A DNA stretch of 64,000 nucleotides from Apostichopus japonicus (GCF_037975245.1 NC_092572.1:27201989-27265988), one strand, 5' to 3'. Counted from the first letter of the stretch, positions 24,201 through 36,100 are shown. Program-made: numbers and translations. Notes: generated by a model not told the origin, from the sequence alone.

Positions 24201-27200
24201 AATTTTTAAAGTAAGTTGCTTATTTACTCTCTGAAGCAGCAGTAAAGAACTATCATTGTTGACTACAAAGGAACATTGTATACCCTAACATGCCCCCACC
24301 CCAGTAGATTAAGTTGTTACCTTAGGCTTGTAAGTCCTACGATACTAACATTAACAATGTAGACAAGAACTATAATGTAGTACTATAATGGAGTAAGTTT
24401 GACTTAATGTATTTATATGTATGTTAAATTATGTCAGAAAAAGCTTTGTTTGACTGTCAAATAAATTCATCCGGGACTATAGCTAAACCATTTGCATGTT
24501 GTGAATCTTAAAGTTTTTTTAGGAAGGCACTCATCGAATGTGAAATTGATTCCCAATAAAAAACTAGTCTTCTGCTATTTTACGCTTAGTTGATAACAGA
24601 TGCCATTTTATTTAAATTTAAATTTTGTTTTTTAATTTAAACCCCTAGCCAACCCACCTCCCATCCATGTCCCCTTTTCATTTTCAGCGGGAAGTTCTGG
24701 AGCCATTGCTAAATAGCAGTCTACAGAAAATTCTCTGATAGCTGCATTAGCCCAGAGGAACATAACTGATACATCTTTTCTAGTGAAAATGTCACAATAG
24801 GATCATTTGTCATTTCGATGTCCGCTCATGAATAATACAATGATAATATTAAGTGTACACCTAATGTCATATTCGACGTAAACAAGGTTAAACAACCATT
24901 GATCTTTCAGTAAACACAACTAGTCGTCCGGCAAGTTTAAAGTGTTTCTCCATGTGTAACGTCAGGATAAACTTGATAGTTAATTTTTCTAATTCTTTTC
25001 TGCCAGAATATAGTGTAATTCTGTAAGCGATTTGAACATAGCCTAACACGGCAATTTGTTCAGGCGTTTTTCTAGATCTACCTTTGAAAATCAGATCTTG
25101 GCTATTGGTTGTCTGAACAGCGCACTTTATGTAAAGCTCTATACTTGTTGTCAACAAAATTGTGTCCTTCGTAAGGTTAATATACCATATAGGTAAGACT
25201 ATTTGATAATCAAACATTTGGCATAGAGGAAAATATTGGGTTGACTTTAATTAAATGTTGTAGCAAGGTAAATTGAGAATGACGTCTTCATTATAGGTGG
25301 GTAATTTTGCATTATATTTTAGTAGTATGTAAATACTGGCTTTATTGTATAGTCAAGTTATGTATTTTCCCTTGTTCCATTTTTAAAATCCATGTTAGGG
25401 TATTGGAAGTCAGTTGGTACCTAAAACTATTGGAATATCTGATTTAAATGTGTTACTTCGTTGTTTTCAATAGGCTCTGGAGGAGGAACAGAAAATATAT
25501 TCGAATGCAAAGCTGGATACTGAAAATTCATTCTTGGTTAAGAACTGGAACAAGCCAGTTATGGCAGATATTAAAATGGGAGATGAAAACTGGGAGATTC
25601 GCAATTGGCAGAAACAAAAAGTATGTTAATAGCATGTTTAATTGATTACCTAAATGATGGTGGGCAAATGATTGGTTTCAAGCTAGTAGCCCTGTAATAA
25701 TCCATATTACAATGCGGCATTCAGTTTTCATAAAGAAATGATCTTTAAATTTTACCATCGTTAGATTGTGTGTTAATTGGAAGTTAAGAGCAGCACCCTT
25801 TGAAGGATGAGAAGTGTTATTTTGCCATCAAACACACATAAATATGCAACGAGTGCATTTCTTTGAAAATTGCATAAATTCACAAAAAACGTCTTACAAA
25901 ATAAAAGTTATAATATAAAATCTTCAAACATTTGTTAACTTTCAAGCCAAACATCCTAAATGCACATTTTTTGGCAGATGTTTACGTACTGTTTACGTAA
26001 TTGAAGTAAACTAATTTAGCCGTATTGGGAGAGCTGAATACTTGTAGTGATTGTTTAATCCAGTACACTAGTATTTAATTGAAATTTCTTTCAGAGAGAA
26101 ATATGTAATACAAGTAGTTTCGTTCGATACAATCTGGACTGTCCCTGTTAAGTCTGATTTCGTAGCAGGAGGAAATTGCAGTAGTTATCAATTGTAGTTC
26201 TTATTTGTGTAAAAGTAAGAGGGCCTGACATTTCGTTCCTAGCAGGATCTTCTTCAAAGATATTCAGCCTCGAAAGAAAAACCTAATTGGATCAAAACGT
26301 CAGGCCGTCTTACTTTATACATTCTCTTACACAGGCTCTTTAGTGGATACGTAGTTTGCTAACAGTTTTGTTTTGTTTAATTTTGTAGTTATTACTTGTT
26401 ATTGTCTTGAATAACATACACAAATATTTATGTTTGTATTTCTTGATTTTGTCTAATGTCAATATTCAACTTTAAACTTAGATATCCATGTGTTTATTGA
26501 CAATTAATAGAAGTGTTCTGAACTGAGGTATTTATAAGTGTCTTTACATACATGATTTGTATAATCATAGGTTATAAATTATTAAGGAATTACGTCTTAC
26601 TTGACAAGTTGATTACAACATCAAATCAGCCTAAAAGAGCATTACTGATATCTTAAATGCCCATTAAAAATGATAATACAGAGCACACCTTGTCAGGGTT
26701 TTATAGTTGGAAAATAACAATTCAACATTACATTTATACATAGTTTATCACAATGATAACAATTTGTTTCGAAAACAGCTTCTTGTATGATCTGAAATGT
26801 AAAAAAATATCAACACTTGTAACTGGTTTCGGGTACTGCTCATGTATCATCTTATGAAAAACATGTTTGGTGATGTTGAATTTTCAGTTGAGCTTTGGTA
26901 AGTAACGGTGCATATATGATAGCCATTTAAATTACATCTAAAAGGTTGTAAGTTGGAAAGATGTTGGAAATGTCTACTTTTTCAACAGAAAATGGAAACC
27001 TCAAAGTTGAATGGAGGGCAGACCAAATGCCAGTTTGCATTGAACAGACTCGATGAGACCCCGGATATTAATGTACAAATATCTCTATGGCAAGCAGGGG
27101 AAAATAATAAAATTGAGTTCTGTAAAACAACCAAGGTATGTGTTGTGATGACAATGATTGATACATTTCGCTGATGTAGTGACCTGATCATAAAAATGCG

Positions 27201-27636
27201 AACTTCTGACACTATAAGGACCAAATTAAAATGCATTTTATCTATTTTCTGTAGCTGTGTAACTAATCCAATGTTATGTAGGACATTGAAGTTTAATGTA
27301 AAATAACAGAAAAAATAGTTGTTGGTTTATTTTCCCTTTTCGTGGAAGATTATAGTGTGAAATTATTTGTTTCTAAAATGTTATAAATGCGTAGTTAATT
27401 AATGTCCTAATGCACAATGCTAATTTTCTTATGAATTTCTGCGCCTTTTGAATTAAACATATCCCTTTAATAATTAATTGATAATTTAGCTGGAAAAATT
27501 TCAAGTAGTGGATCGCCAGCCACAATCTACTAACATACCACCACTGATGACGCTAAATATACCTGAACCTAAGCATTACCAGGAAAGAAGCACTTTAGAA
27601 ACAGGTAATATTTCTCTACTTCAATATTTCATTTGA
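12227..27636 (+). CDS. Multi-exon gene for an unrecognised protein with a duplicated ~110-residue module
   Basis: Coding exons: 12243-12266 (ATG in ACACCATGG), 13805-13903, 14169-14231, 17399-17519, 19265-19407, 20019-20186, 20870-21031, 22939-23011, 23829-23938, 25474-25620, 26989-27135 and 27490-27604. All introns are GT-AG and every phase agrees, giving about 457 codons. The N-terminus is acidic and Ser/Thr-rich. Two modules follow. One has MTITVWFCLDSEYK, PPVTVTMEANNSNAW and AKCPFTLQKES; the other has DLILTVWMCPKNEG, KPVMADIKMGDENWE and TKCQFALNRLD. Both are cut by two phase-0 introns at equivalent places, so the exon block was duplicated. Alternating beta-type segments with conserved W and C suggest a beta-sandwich. 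No signal peptide or membrane segment is seen. I do not recognise the family. The 3' end is uncertain: reading through the last donor stops at 27634-27636, or further exons follow. Confidence 0.75.
14870..15340 (+). repeat. ~120 bp tandem repeat, about 3.5 copies, in an intron
   Basis: The phrase 'ggcatgacaNtgagcacaac' plus 'attgaggccgacac' recurs at about 14955, 15074 and 15193, each followed by 'tattttgagcc(a/t)gaaac' and 'gggct'. The copies are diverged and fade at both ends. This is an intronic minisatellite, non-coding. Confidence 0.75.
15341..17398. other. Remainder of a long intron
   Basis: Only intronic AT-rich sequence was seen between the minisatellite and the exon at 17399, apart from a short GT-rich run near 15475-15505. 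The open frames at 15746 and 16626 lack flanking splice sites in phase with the gene. Confidence 0.5.
17850..19103 (+). pseudogene. 5'-truncated LINE ORF2 C-terminus with poly(A) tail
   Basis: A long open stretch (17869-18840) contains PIWNISLATIGDF, HWALHGVPFIGDLID and, near the end, ETIEHLFYHCDFVQRIW. The last is the zinc-binding domain that follows the RT in many non-LTR retrotransposons. Between about 18510 and 18640 the sensible frame shifts: the alternative frame gives YYRWFQYRILHRII and KIGIVASNMCTFC, which supplies the CxxC half of the zinc motif. At least two frameshifts are therefore present. AATAAAAAATAAATAAAAAA near 19080-19100 is the 3' tail. It is a dead insertion in an intron of the host gene; the clade may be L1/Tx1-like. 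Confidence 0.8.
22436..22495. repeat. CA/CATA microsatellite
   Basis: Interrupted CATA and CACA repeats within an intron. Confidence 0.85.
26203..26340. mobile_element. Short inverted-repeat element (MITE-like) in an intron
   Basis: The left part TGTGTAAAAGTAAGAGGGCC continues as TGACATTTCG. It is mirrored on the right by CGTCAGGCCGTCTTACTTTA followed by CTCTTACACAGG. The ends form an imperfect palindrome around an internal CCTAGCAGGATCTTCTTC. No coding content. Confidence 0.6.
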
Positions 27637-28845
27637 TCTTTTTTTTATATACTCAACCATGCTACAAGCAAATGGTACCTGTACAATACCTTAAATTTGA
27701 AACAATTGATGAATTCCAAGAAAACCATCGATCTGGAGCGCCAAGACATAACAACACACATGTTAAAGATAACAATGACGCAGTTACATGTTGCTTTTGT
27801 TGGCTCAAGAGGTGGTTTGGAAAAATGATGACCAAACATTACGAGAAAGCAAACTTTCAGCCTGATGTATACTTTCCATACATAGGATGGGAGCAACAAC
27901 GGTATCTCCTTTAGCAATGCTGGCATCTAATCCAGTGTTAATGCTGTTAATTATTGATATTATTATGGTGTTAAGCGGTCGTTGAAAGTAGCAACCATGA
28001 AAGTAGCAATGTTTAAATGTCTTGAATGCAGTGATCTAGGAATCGAACGAACAAAGACTGGTATACATCATAATTGACTAGCCAAGTCAACACTTATGCA
28101 ACATCTAGGCCTAGGTGTGATGTTACTGCCACCATGATAGTGAATAGAGCAGCACATGTATTCAAGAAAACCATTTCAAGGAGCAGTAAACATCATTATT
28201 CAAAAGGAAGAACACGTTTCAAGTCGTGGTTAACACATGTTTTCGTCTGATCAAAGAGATTCCATGTTACTCTGCTGTCGGTTCATATTGCTTTGGCAAC
28301 AGTAGGTGAGTATGCTTTGCGTCAGATCATTCTGGTTTCATTGTTAAATGTAATGTCTTTCAATGAATTGCATACATAGCCTATTTCTGTCAATCTTGTT
28401 ATTTTACTTTATTTGTGTACTTATTTTGCTTTGAAACTCTAAACTATAATAATAGTAACTAATTACTTGGTACCGTTTCGAGACAATTGCTGATTAGTGT
28501 CATTTTAACGTTTTATTACATTATTGCGTTCTGGTACGAGCGTTGATATTTATAAGTGTTTTGTATCAATGAGCTACGGCCGCCTGCATCGATTGGTTTA
28601 TATCCTGTCCGTGCATAATGCTGCGGTAAATGCACAGTAGATTTAGTCACAGTACACATTTGGGTTTGTGTATATATCGTTTATGAAGGATCTCCATTTG
28701 GAGCAAATTCAATAGTATAATTTGCTCATAATTGGCAGTACTGCTTATATCCAGTATTCTTTGGATAAGACTGTGGTTAGCTCAGGGACAATAGAAGCTG
28801 AAACAACTGCAATATGCTATGGGCTTACTTTTATGGGTTTGTTTT
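27637..28845. other. Region downstream of the host gene, exon content unresolved
   Basis: An acceptor-like site (tctttttttt...ctacaag, ~27667) precedes an open frame to 27914 (KFETIDEFQENHRSGAPRH, then a Cys/Trp-rich stretch). Its phase does not match the preceding donor. Another frame of the same DNA is open to a stop near 27828. A GTAG|GTGAGT donor lies near 28309. I cannot choose between a terminal exon, a decayed exon and chance. Confidence 0.3.
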
Positions 28846-28849
28846 CAGA

Positions 28850-29460
28850 GGGGAATGGCAGGTCAAGAAATTTGTGCACCATATTGAAACAGAGTCAGTA
28901 ACCTCTCTGTCGGTTGCCATTTTCAGTTTGATATTAAGCATTAACGTGCTGAGTTGGAACTCAAGAAGAAGCTGATATAATTGAAAACATATATGCGAAA
29001 GTGATTCGGTTTCACCAATATCGTAGATGGACTGAAGTCGGGTGATATACGCATCTGTATTGTGAATCAAGCAATCAATCGTGATACCAGATACAAACGT
29101 AAAGTAGCTCTTGGAGCTTCCTGGTTCAAAAGTAACTTCCATCTTGGAACTTGCAGCAGCTTACCATCAACGTCCTTCACATCCCGATGGCCGGGACTTC
29201 TTCAAAAGCACCAAGGCTCCTATTGGTTTAAGCAAGTTTGTTTGGGCCTATAGCGTCTGCTCCATCTGCTTCCATAATGTGTTGAGCGCAGTTCTACTGA
29301 ATCTCCTAGTTGCACAGTATTATTTGGATATGACATCATAGATCCTGGGAAGACAAAGGCACAGCATGATTCACACTTTGGGAGCAATTTACAGCGTCTG
29401 CAAGAAAGAGGATTGGGGTTTATTGTAGCTATGTGTAAGTTTTACCTACATTCTCTTTTA
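28850..29460 (+). pseudogene. Decayed Ty3/gypsy reverse transcriptase fragment
   Basis: Plus-strand pieces in alternating frames align in order with gypsy RT: AELELKKK and ADIIEN (~28965), SGDIRICIVNQAINRDTRY (~29040), ELAAAYHQRPSHPDGRDFF (~29145) and FGYDIIDPGKTKAQHDSHFG (~29320). SNLQRLQERGLGFIVAMCKF follows. The YxDD-equivalent region reads FGYDII and is not catalytic as it stands. Stops and frameshifts are frequent. With the integrase piece near 30.9 kb it probably formed one element, oriented left to right. Confidence 0.8.
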
Positions 29461-30490
29461 TTCCTAAGACATACAGTTTTTAACTAAAGGATATCTCAAA
29501 TTTAGAGTAATGTTGATGCAATTAAAGTATACTTCCATCTACTGATATTTCTATACTTCGATCATTCCTGGGTATAGCTAATTTCTTTGCAAACATTTTC
29601 CAAAGTATGCTACTATGGGGTCAATATAAAAATAATATATTTCCAAGAAGCCTATTATGAGTAACTAACCCTGAACAATAAATTCAATTCTACTCTTGCC
29701 TAGAAAATATCATAGTCAACAGAGGGGGTGTCCTCGGGTGAACATCCAGGGGCCTTTGGGTGTAGGACACTTGCAGTACATTTGCAAAAAAAATTAAGTA
29801 TTCTACAGGAGAGAGTAACGCATCGGCATGTGTCTTATGCCAAAAATGGTTTAACTAAATCTAGGTAGATATTTACCTCTCAATGATATCATTGTTAATT
29901 ACAAAAATAGTAATGGGCACAGGCCTATGGGTAGTGCCAAATGGTCAGCCTAGTTTTCTCTTTTAATATTATGGTATTACCCGGGTCATGATAATGACGT
30001 GGCTAATAAACTTTCGAGATTACCCTTACATGTAAAGGAACATTGAGTTTGAGATACTTATGAACTGCAATAGGTGGAAAGAAGTACTATTTTGTAAATA
30101 CGTAATGTGCACATTTTATTTGAAGACATACAAAGTGTGCTACACAGTCTGACAACCTACTGCACCACATAGTGGGTGATGTGTCAACTTAGGATGAACA
30201 ATCAACATAAGAATACACCAGAGGTATTACAATATTTTGTCCCAAACTATCTGTGTTGTATGTTTGCTTCTTCCAGGGAAAAAAAATTGTCATTCTATTG
30301 GAACTGTGAGGTAAATTTGTAAAATTTGCTTCCTTAACTAATCAAGGCAAGAATGATATTGGTGGCCTATGGACAGACAATATTGAATGTGTAATTTGTT
30401 CATGTTATGTGTTTGGATTAAGTTAAAAATATGCAGTTACCAATGTTACACTTAAGCAACCAGTTGCTTTAACAAAGCGAAGACTTGAGA
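29461..30490. other. Unassigned AT-rich DNA
   Basis: RNase H and early integrase would be expected here if the flanking fragments belong to one gypsy element, but I could not recognise either. Confidence 0.4.
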
Positions 30491-30491
30491 T

Positions 30492-30557
30492 CTTGAGATG
30501 CTGGCGAATCACAATCAGCCTGTTGAACTGTTCGTTGAATATATATATATATATATT

Positions 30558-30596
<39 letters not shown>

Positions 30597-30690
30597 TACA
30601 TATATATATATATATACATGTATATATATATATATATATATATTCAACGACCAGTTCAACAGGCTGATTGTGATTCGCCAGCATCTCAAG
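30492..30690. repeat. Long AT-centred hairpin with 49 bp arms
   Basis: The arm 30492-30540 (starting CTTGAGATGCTGGCGAATCA) is the reverse complement of 30642-30690 with a single mismatch. Between them lie about 100 bp of mainly alternating TA, itself self-complementary, so nearly 200 bp can fold into one stem or a cruciform. Open frames through the TA tract are artefacts. Confidence 0.9.
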
Positions 30691-30794
30691 ATTCTGGCTC
30701 ATTCCGGCAGTCTCCAGGAACGTCATTGTAACGCCAAAAGTGCAAAACTAGAACATTTTTACTGTATCCTAAGAAATTTACTTCACAGACAATT

Positions 30795-30990
30795 CAATTT
30801 GCTCAGAGAGCTGTGGAATTCAGTATTGGAACCGCTCACTTTTATCGCCCACAATCAAATGGAGAAATTGAAAGATATGATCGTGACCTTAAATAATGAT
30901 ATTCTGATCTTGGTGTTTATTTGATGTATTTTATAGACTTATTCTATAACAACAACACTCATCGTGGTTTGATTTATTATAAATATGTGT
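30795..30990 (+). pseudogene. Integrase C-terminal core remnant, Ty3/gypsy type
   Basis: One frame reads FSIGTAHFYRPQSNGEIERY followed by DRDLK and a stop. This matches the conserved HxxYxPQxNGxxER segment of gypsy integrases, which contains the catalytic Glu. A little further, DLFYNNNTHRGLIYYKY resembles the following YRxTPH...SP...L motif. It is truncated on both sides. Confidence 0.75.
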
Positions 30991-31469
30991 TAATGGTGTA
31001 TGTTGCTTGTTGTTTACTTGTTATAATTGCTTTTAATTGTATTTTGTTCAAGTAACCATTGTTTCCTTTTCTCTTTTGTGATAGTAATTACATTTATCAA
31101 TGTTTCCAGGTATTTAAAATAAGTGTGGGCAAATTTTGTGTTTAAGGATTAAATGCATTTTTGTAAAGAGAAGAATATTTTTATAGTTTTTAAAACCAAG
31201 TGCTTGAAGTCGGGCAAATGATTTGATGAGGAAAGTGGGATGATTAAATGGGGAATCGTAGATGAAAAGGAAATTTACTGACATTAAAGGAGAATAAACC
31301 CTGGGGTTTTGCAGTGACATCATGGTAGAGACTACTATTCTTACACCCTCTGTGAGATAACTAGTCAAAACTACCTTTCCCCGAATGTCAAGGAATTTTC
31401 AAAAATATGTTTCCACACTTACTGTGTTGGAGGTCATTACATTAATTTCAATAACAAGGGCGCCTCAGA

Positions 31470-31477
31470 AATGACGT
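31470..31477. promoter_or_regulatory. CRE-like palindrome TGACGTCA
   Basis: A full CREB/ATF consensus site lies about 90 bp upstream of the THAP start codon. It fits a proximal promoter element. The inference is from motif and position only. Confidence 0.4.
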
Positions 31478-31566
31478 CAGCGATCCACATCGTAAATTTA
31501 ACAATTCCCCTCCCTGCATATGAATTGTACACTTGCTCTCGGAGATTGCTCAGAAGTTGGTGCCAA

Positions 31567-32788
31567 ATGCCGGAGTGCCAAGCATTTGGTTGTGTAAACA
31601 GGAGAGGAGAGCAGGGAAGGGAAAACGATATTACGTTATTCATAAGGAAGGGTCTCCAGAGAAAAGAGCGCAAAAGTGGTTGAACAACATCGTTACGAGG
31701 AACACAGTCAACAAGTTTACTTTCGGTAAATAGAGCTGCGAAACTACTGGTTGTAAGCACAACTGAGACATGGTGTTTCAGGTACCCAACCACCATTAGT
31801 CAACGATTCCCTTTCTCTGAAAATACTTTGGCAGCAGATCGTCTCTGTGTCCGCCTCCACAAGCGTGCAAAAGCACCAGGCTTGCTCCTCTGTCGCAGAC
31901 CTGTTACTAATGTTGGCAGTACTAGCATCAGAGTAACTGCCAGTTACGGTCACGGATGCGGTCTGTTTAGCAAGCTCTAGGTATAGTTGTCTCAGTTCCG
32001 CCATTGTGTATTCAGGCTACAATTGATAACAGTCAAGTCCAAATGCATCCATTTTCGCTTTTTTCAGTCCGGAAAGTGTTTTAGAAGAAAACTTTTGACT
32101 ATAGATAATGCTATAAATATCGTAAATGGCGCGTAGGAGTTGTTCTGCTCAGACGGTTTCAATTTTGTGCAATTACAGCCGTCGTAATAACAACACACAT
32201 TTTCACTCGAAAAATATGTTTTCTACTGCTAAAACCTTTAAGAACGTATTGTAAATGAAAACAGATTTGTTTATCTACCACATGGTACTTCTTTCTTTTT
32301 GCTTTTTATTATTGTTGGTATGGGCAACACCTTTTCTGTTAAAAGGCGATATGCCTCACGAAACAAGCGAAAACAACAATTGCGAATGCAATGGATGACA
32401 ATTAAATCAAGTTTACATTAGAAACAATTGTTTCCAAGCATCAGTGTTGCTTTTTTCGAAGTACTGCAAACGGTTTTCTCCTTTAAACTCAGAGAAACAT
32501 GTCGGTCTGAAAGTTCTAATTACATTGGTTGATTATCTATTAACTGTTTCGGTTCGATTTTAAGTGCAGTAAAATGTTTATAGAAAAAAATCATGTTCAC
32601 ACTATGTGCTACATAAAAATGTTACAAGATAATGTTATTTATCTTAACTATGACATGGAAATGATTTCAATACGTTTTTTTACGTCTGCCTTAAGATAAA
32701 AACAAATATGACCCGAAGAGAAAAGCTTCATTTTGGACCAAGAATAAAGGAATGAGGTCATCATGGAAACCATATCACAGGTCTAAGG
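31567..32788 (+). pseudogene. THAP-domain gene start, one frameshift (exons 31567-31725 and 32696-32788)
   Basis: Exon 1 begins MPECQAFGCVNRRGEQG, the Cys-x4-Cys start of a THAP DNA-binding zinc finger. After a one-base frame change near 31610-31625 it continues YYVIHKEGSPEKRAQKWLNN and IVTRNTVNKFTF, including the conserved Trp. It ends at a donor (TTTCG|GTAAAT) in phase 1. A phase-matching exon follows at 32696-32788, with a pyrimidine-rich acceptor and a GTGAGT donor. It reads DKNKYDPKRKASFW then TKNKGMRSSWKPYHRSKG across the junction. The expected CxxH of THAP is not in that exon, so the pairing is tentative. The frameshift may be real decay or a sequence error. Confidence 0.55.
31744..32004 (-). 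CDS. Possible first exon, hypothetical
   Basis: A minus-strand frame starting MAELRQLYLELAKQTASVTV runs 86 codons through a Ser/Thr-rich stretch and several Cys. It is convergent with the THAP exon and its end abuts it. The composition is plausible for protein, but there is no recognised domain and no demonstrated splice partner. Confidence 0.3.
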   Translation of the reverse strand: MAELRQLYLELAKQTASVTVTGSYSDASTANISNRSATEEQAWCFCTLVEADTETICCQSIFRERESLTNGGWVPETPCLSCAYNQ

Positions 32789-32789
32789 G

Positions 32790-34085
32790 TGAGTTTTAAG
32801 CGATGTTGTACTATAGAATAGAGAGCTTTGTATGCTGAATTTCTAACTTTTCTTCAAAATCAAAGATTTATTTTGCCTTCTTTATTATGAAACGACCAAT
32901 CCTTCAGGCGACTGGAAAGTAACCCAGTAGCTGTGAGGCAAGACTCACTATAAAGTACCATTGACAGATCATGCTGAGAAATATGTACATGGTGTCTCCC
33001 AACGTTCATTGAAGTAACACTGTTTACAAATGACTGGAGATCTACATATTAAGGTGTTGACTACATTTGAACCACACTAGGCACTCAAGCAGTTCTTTAA
33101 CTACTTTGGCCAAGTGCTCTGCTAAGCCCAAAACACACATACCCAATTAAAATTGCCAAACGAATGTTGCTAAAATGTGCTAGTAATGGGTGAAATGTGT
33201 AAGTTCTTTGCTAAAGTGACAACATCGGAGCTCCATTGCTCAATACGTGCAATGAAGTTCCATGTTACGCTGGAACCGGCATTTGTCATACTTTAAGGGT
33301 CACAGAAACAGACGACTGTCAAAAGTTTGTGATATTAAAGTTAAAGCCCCATTCATTTATCTCAGATTACAAAACTACTTAGAACATATTTTCTTGTTCA
33401 GTTATAAACAAGCGTAACAGGTGCTAAATTTCTAAAATGCACAGTTAAAGCTGGCCTCCAAATGACATCAGTTGCTCAGTGTAACCAGTAAGATGAATAC
33501 CAAAAGGTTCACTTAGACTATGTGTGAGGATCGGAATTAGTATAAGAACAGTATAATAACATTACATTCCTCTTCTTTTGAGAATAGATAGGATTCTTCC
33601 ATAGAATGAAATCAAGCGTTTCCCTAACACGGACTTTGTGGTAAATACAACAAGATATGGTAATGAAGGTAAATACGGGGTAATATATCAATATGATATA
33701 TGCACAATTTATGTTAATATAGTTTTGAGAGTTTACAGGCACACCACATGCAAAAGTACAATTCTAGGATTTGTTTTGTACGAATAGTGCGGCCACACCG
33801 TGTAGCATATAGCTCGGGGTTGTTCAGATCTCTATCTGTAAATCCATAAGTCTTATCTCTTTCAATCAGTCCATGAGTCTTGTCGAAGGGGTCGATTGTC
33901 CAGGTTCGATGTATTTAGAGTCTTTGAATGAGACTTTTCTCTCCCCTGATTCATTCAGAAGTCGTCGGTTTATTCTCAGAGTGTGAAATTTTCAGTTATA
34001 ACTTTGTAACAGCGAGGTTTGGATGTGGGTCTTAGAATGTAGGCTGGCTTCCATTTGGCTTGACCTGTTGTTAATTTTGTCTCGG
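32790..34085. other. Unassigned non-coding DNA
   Basis: No exon or repeat could be supported. Confidence 0.4.
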
Positions 34086-34089
34086 TCCG

Positions 34090-36100
34090 GTTGAGTGCTA
34101 GTGATTTAGTCCGGTAAACTTGATCTTATTTTACTGTTGAACAACAGTATTCCTGGAGACGGTAGGTGATTATCAATGCGGGTTGTGCAAATGCATAGCA
34201 TAGCGAGGTGTACTTCAGACGTGGCCTGGTTGGCTTTGGTTATGGTCTGTTTGAGTTTCTGCACTTGCATTTTAATAAAACCTTTTGATTGCGGTAAATG
34301 TGGACACTCCATTGACTTTGAGAATTCCTTGAAGACATGACTGCTTTACTGAGGCCCGTTTTCACTGATCTCTTTCTCTGGTATTCCTTGACAGAAAAAT
34401 ATTCTTCCGTAGATTAACAACGGCTCGGCTATTAGAATTTCCTTTTGGTATCTTCTTTATTAGACTATACTTTAAGTAGTAGTCCGCTACTATCAGGAAG
34501 TTTCGTCCACCAAACATAAATCAGTACCGATTATCTCCCAATGTCGTGTTAGAATTTTGGAAGTTTGAAGTGTTTCAATAGATTGTGACTTGCTGTTGCA
34601 AGCTTCTACTAATTCCTCAATATCTTGGTTGATTCTTGGCCACAAAACTGCTGTTTTTGCTCAAAGCTGGCATTCGACAATACCCTGGCGTGGATTGTGC
34701 ACTTGAGAATGTCTTTTCGGCACTGCTTGGTATGAGGATTCTTTGTCCCGACATGATGATTCCACCCTCTTTTACTGTCAATTCATCTCGGTAATAACAG
34801 TATTGTCGGAGAGGTTATGGTACTGACAGTTGTTTCTCTGTTGTTTCTCCATCCACTTATGATTTGTTTTCGAAAGGCTGTCCTCGTTAGCTGCTTCCTT
34901 TAGTTTTATGAGTTTCCCATCTGAAAAGAGCGAAAAGCTCATGATTTCAGCGAATGACATTTCGTCTTGATCAGGTAGTGGATTCTGACATGACATCGCA
35001 CTTGCCAATAACATTTCTTTCCCTGGTTTATATGTTATCTGCAGTTGCTAACCCTGAAGACGTAGTAACATCGGTTGTAGTCTTGTTGGGGCAGCCAACA
35101 GGTTCTTGAGGTATATCATTTCAAGAGGCTTGTGGTCGAATGGGACTACAAAATCTTTTCCGTACACGTACATATGAAACTCCTCACATGCGAAGGTGAC
35201 CGCAAGAAGTTTTCTTTCTGTGTTAGCGTAGCTTTTCCCCCGTCGGTTCGAGATCTGGAGGCGAAATATCTTGCAGTAGAATTGTCCGTTTAAGGTTGCA
35301 TCAAGCTGGTTAGTTGATTCATGTATTGGGTCAAAATACGACAGCATCGGCTGACATATGATCAGCTGTTTGATGTGTTCAAAAGCGTCTTGGTCTGGCT
35401 GTTGCCAATCAAACTTGGCTTCCTTTATAATCAGATTCCTTAAGTTGGATGAATGTGATGAGAGGTTGGGGATAAATGGTGAGAGATACGTGACAATGCC
35501 CAGGAACTCCTGAAACTCTTTTCTTGGATTCAGTGACCTGAAGATATTCAACTGCCTTAATCTTCTGCTGGTCTGGATGTACTCAATTCGCTCTCAGGCA
35601 ACGCAAATCAACTAGTGCAAAGTCTTGTCATGTTTCTCGTCTGTAACGCCGAATACCGCAATATCGCAGGCTTTGTTTGCGGTTCCAGAGCAGTTCTCTA
35701 ATACTAATTGGTCCATCTTTTGTTGAAAGATGTTCTGGCTGATAGAGAGACCAAATGGAAGGCGCTTGTACCTGAACCGACCGAATAGACTGTTGAAGGT
35801 TGTTAAGTAAGTGGATGGCTCATCAACAGATATCGACCAGTACCCATGCTTTGCGACGAGCTTAGAGAAGAAATTTGCGCCGAAAACGTGTGCGTTATCT
35901 TCTCTATGGTTGGTATAAGGTAATGATTTCGTTCGATAACATGTTTAAGGTCCTTCTGTTCCAAACAAATTCTCCAACGCCAGTTGGAATTTTGCGTATA
36001 TGCAAGACTTGACACTCAGTTGGTCCGTTCTTCGAAGGGAGCGATGACGTCTAGCTTGACCATCTCATCAAGCTCTCTCTGTATTTCTTCCTGCATATAG
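34090..36100 (-). pseudogene. Ty3/gypsy Pol (RT, RNase H, integrase), decayed
   Basis: From right to left on the minus strand: ELDEMVKLDVIAPFEE (~36050), WRWRICLEQKDLKHVIER with YLIPTIEKI, then DEPSTYLTTFNSLFGRF and YKRLPFGLS. The thumb EFQEFLGIVTYLSPFIPNLS and RNase H follow in one long frame at 35048-35551 (SYANTERKLLAVTFACEEFH and VVPFDHKPLEMI). The linker is GKLIKLKEAANEDSLSK, then MSGQRILIPSS. Last is the integrase piece SKGFIKMQVQKLKQTITKA (34106-34312). This order and wording match the K02A2.6/ORF-in-LTR gypsy group of invertebrates. Multiple frameshifts and stops; the RT YxDD motif was not recovered. Confidence 0.85.

Noticed and set aside
27645-27926. Minus-strand 93-codon open frame
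   Set aside because: Hydrophobic shadow frame with no splice or homology support.
28831-29142. Minus-strand 103-codon open frame
   Set aside because: Lies antisense to collinear gypsy RT motifs on the plus strand.
30423-30924. Tyr/Ile-rich open frames on both strands
   Set aside because: They are produced by the TA microsatellite inside the hairpin.
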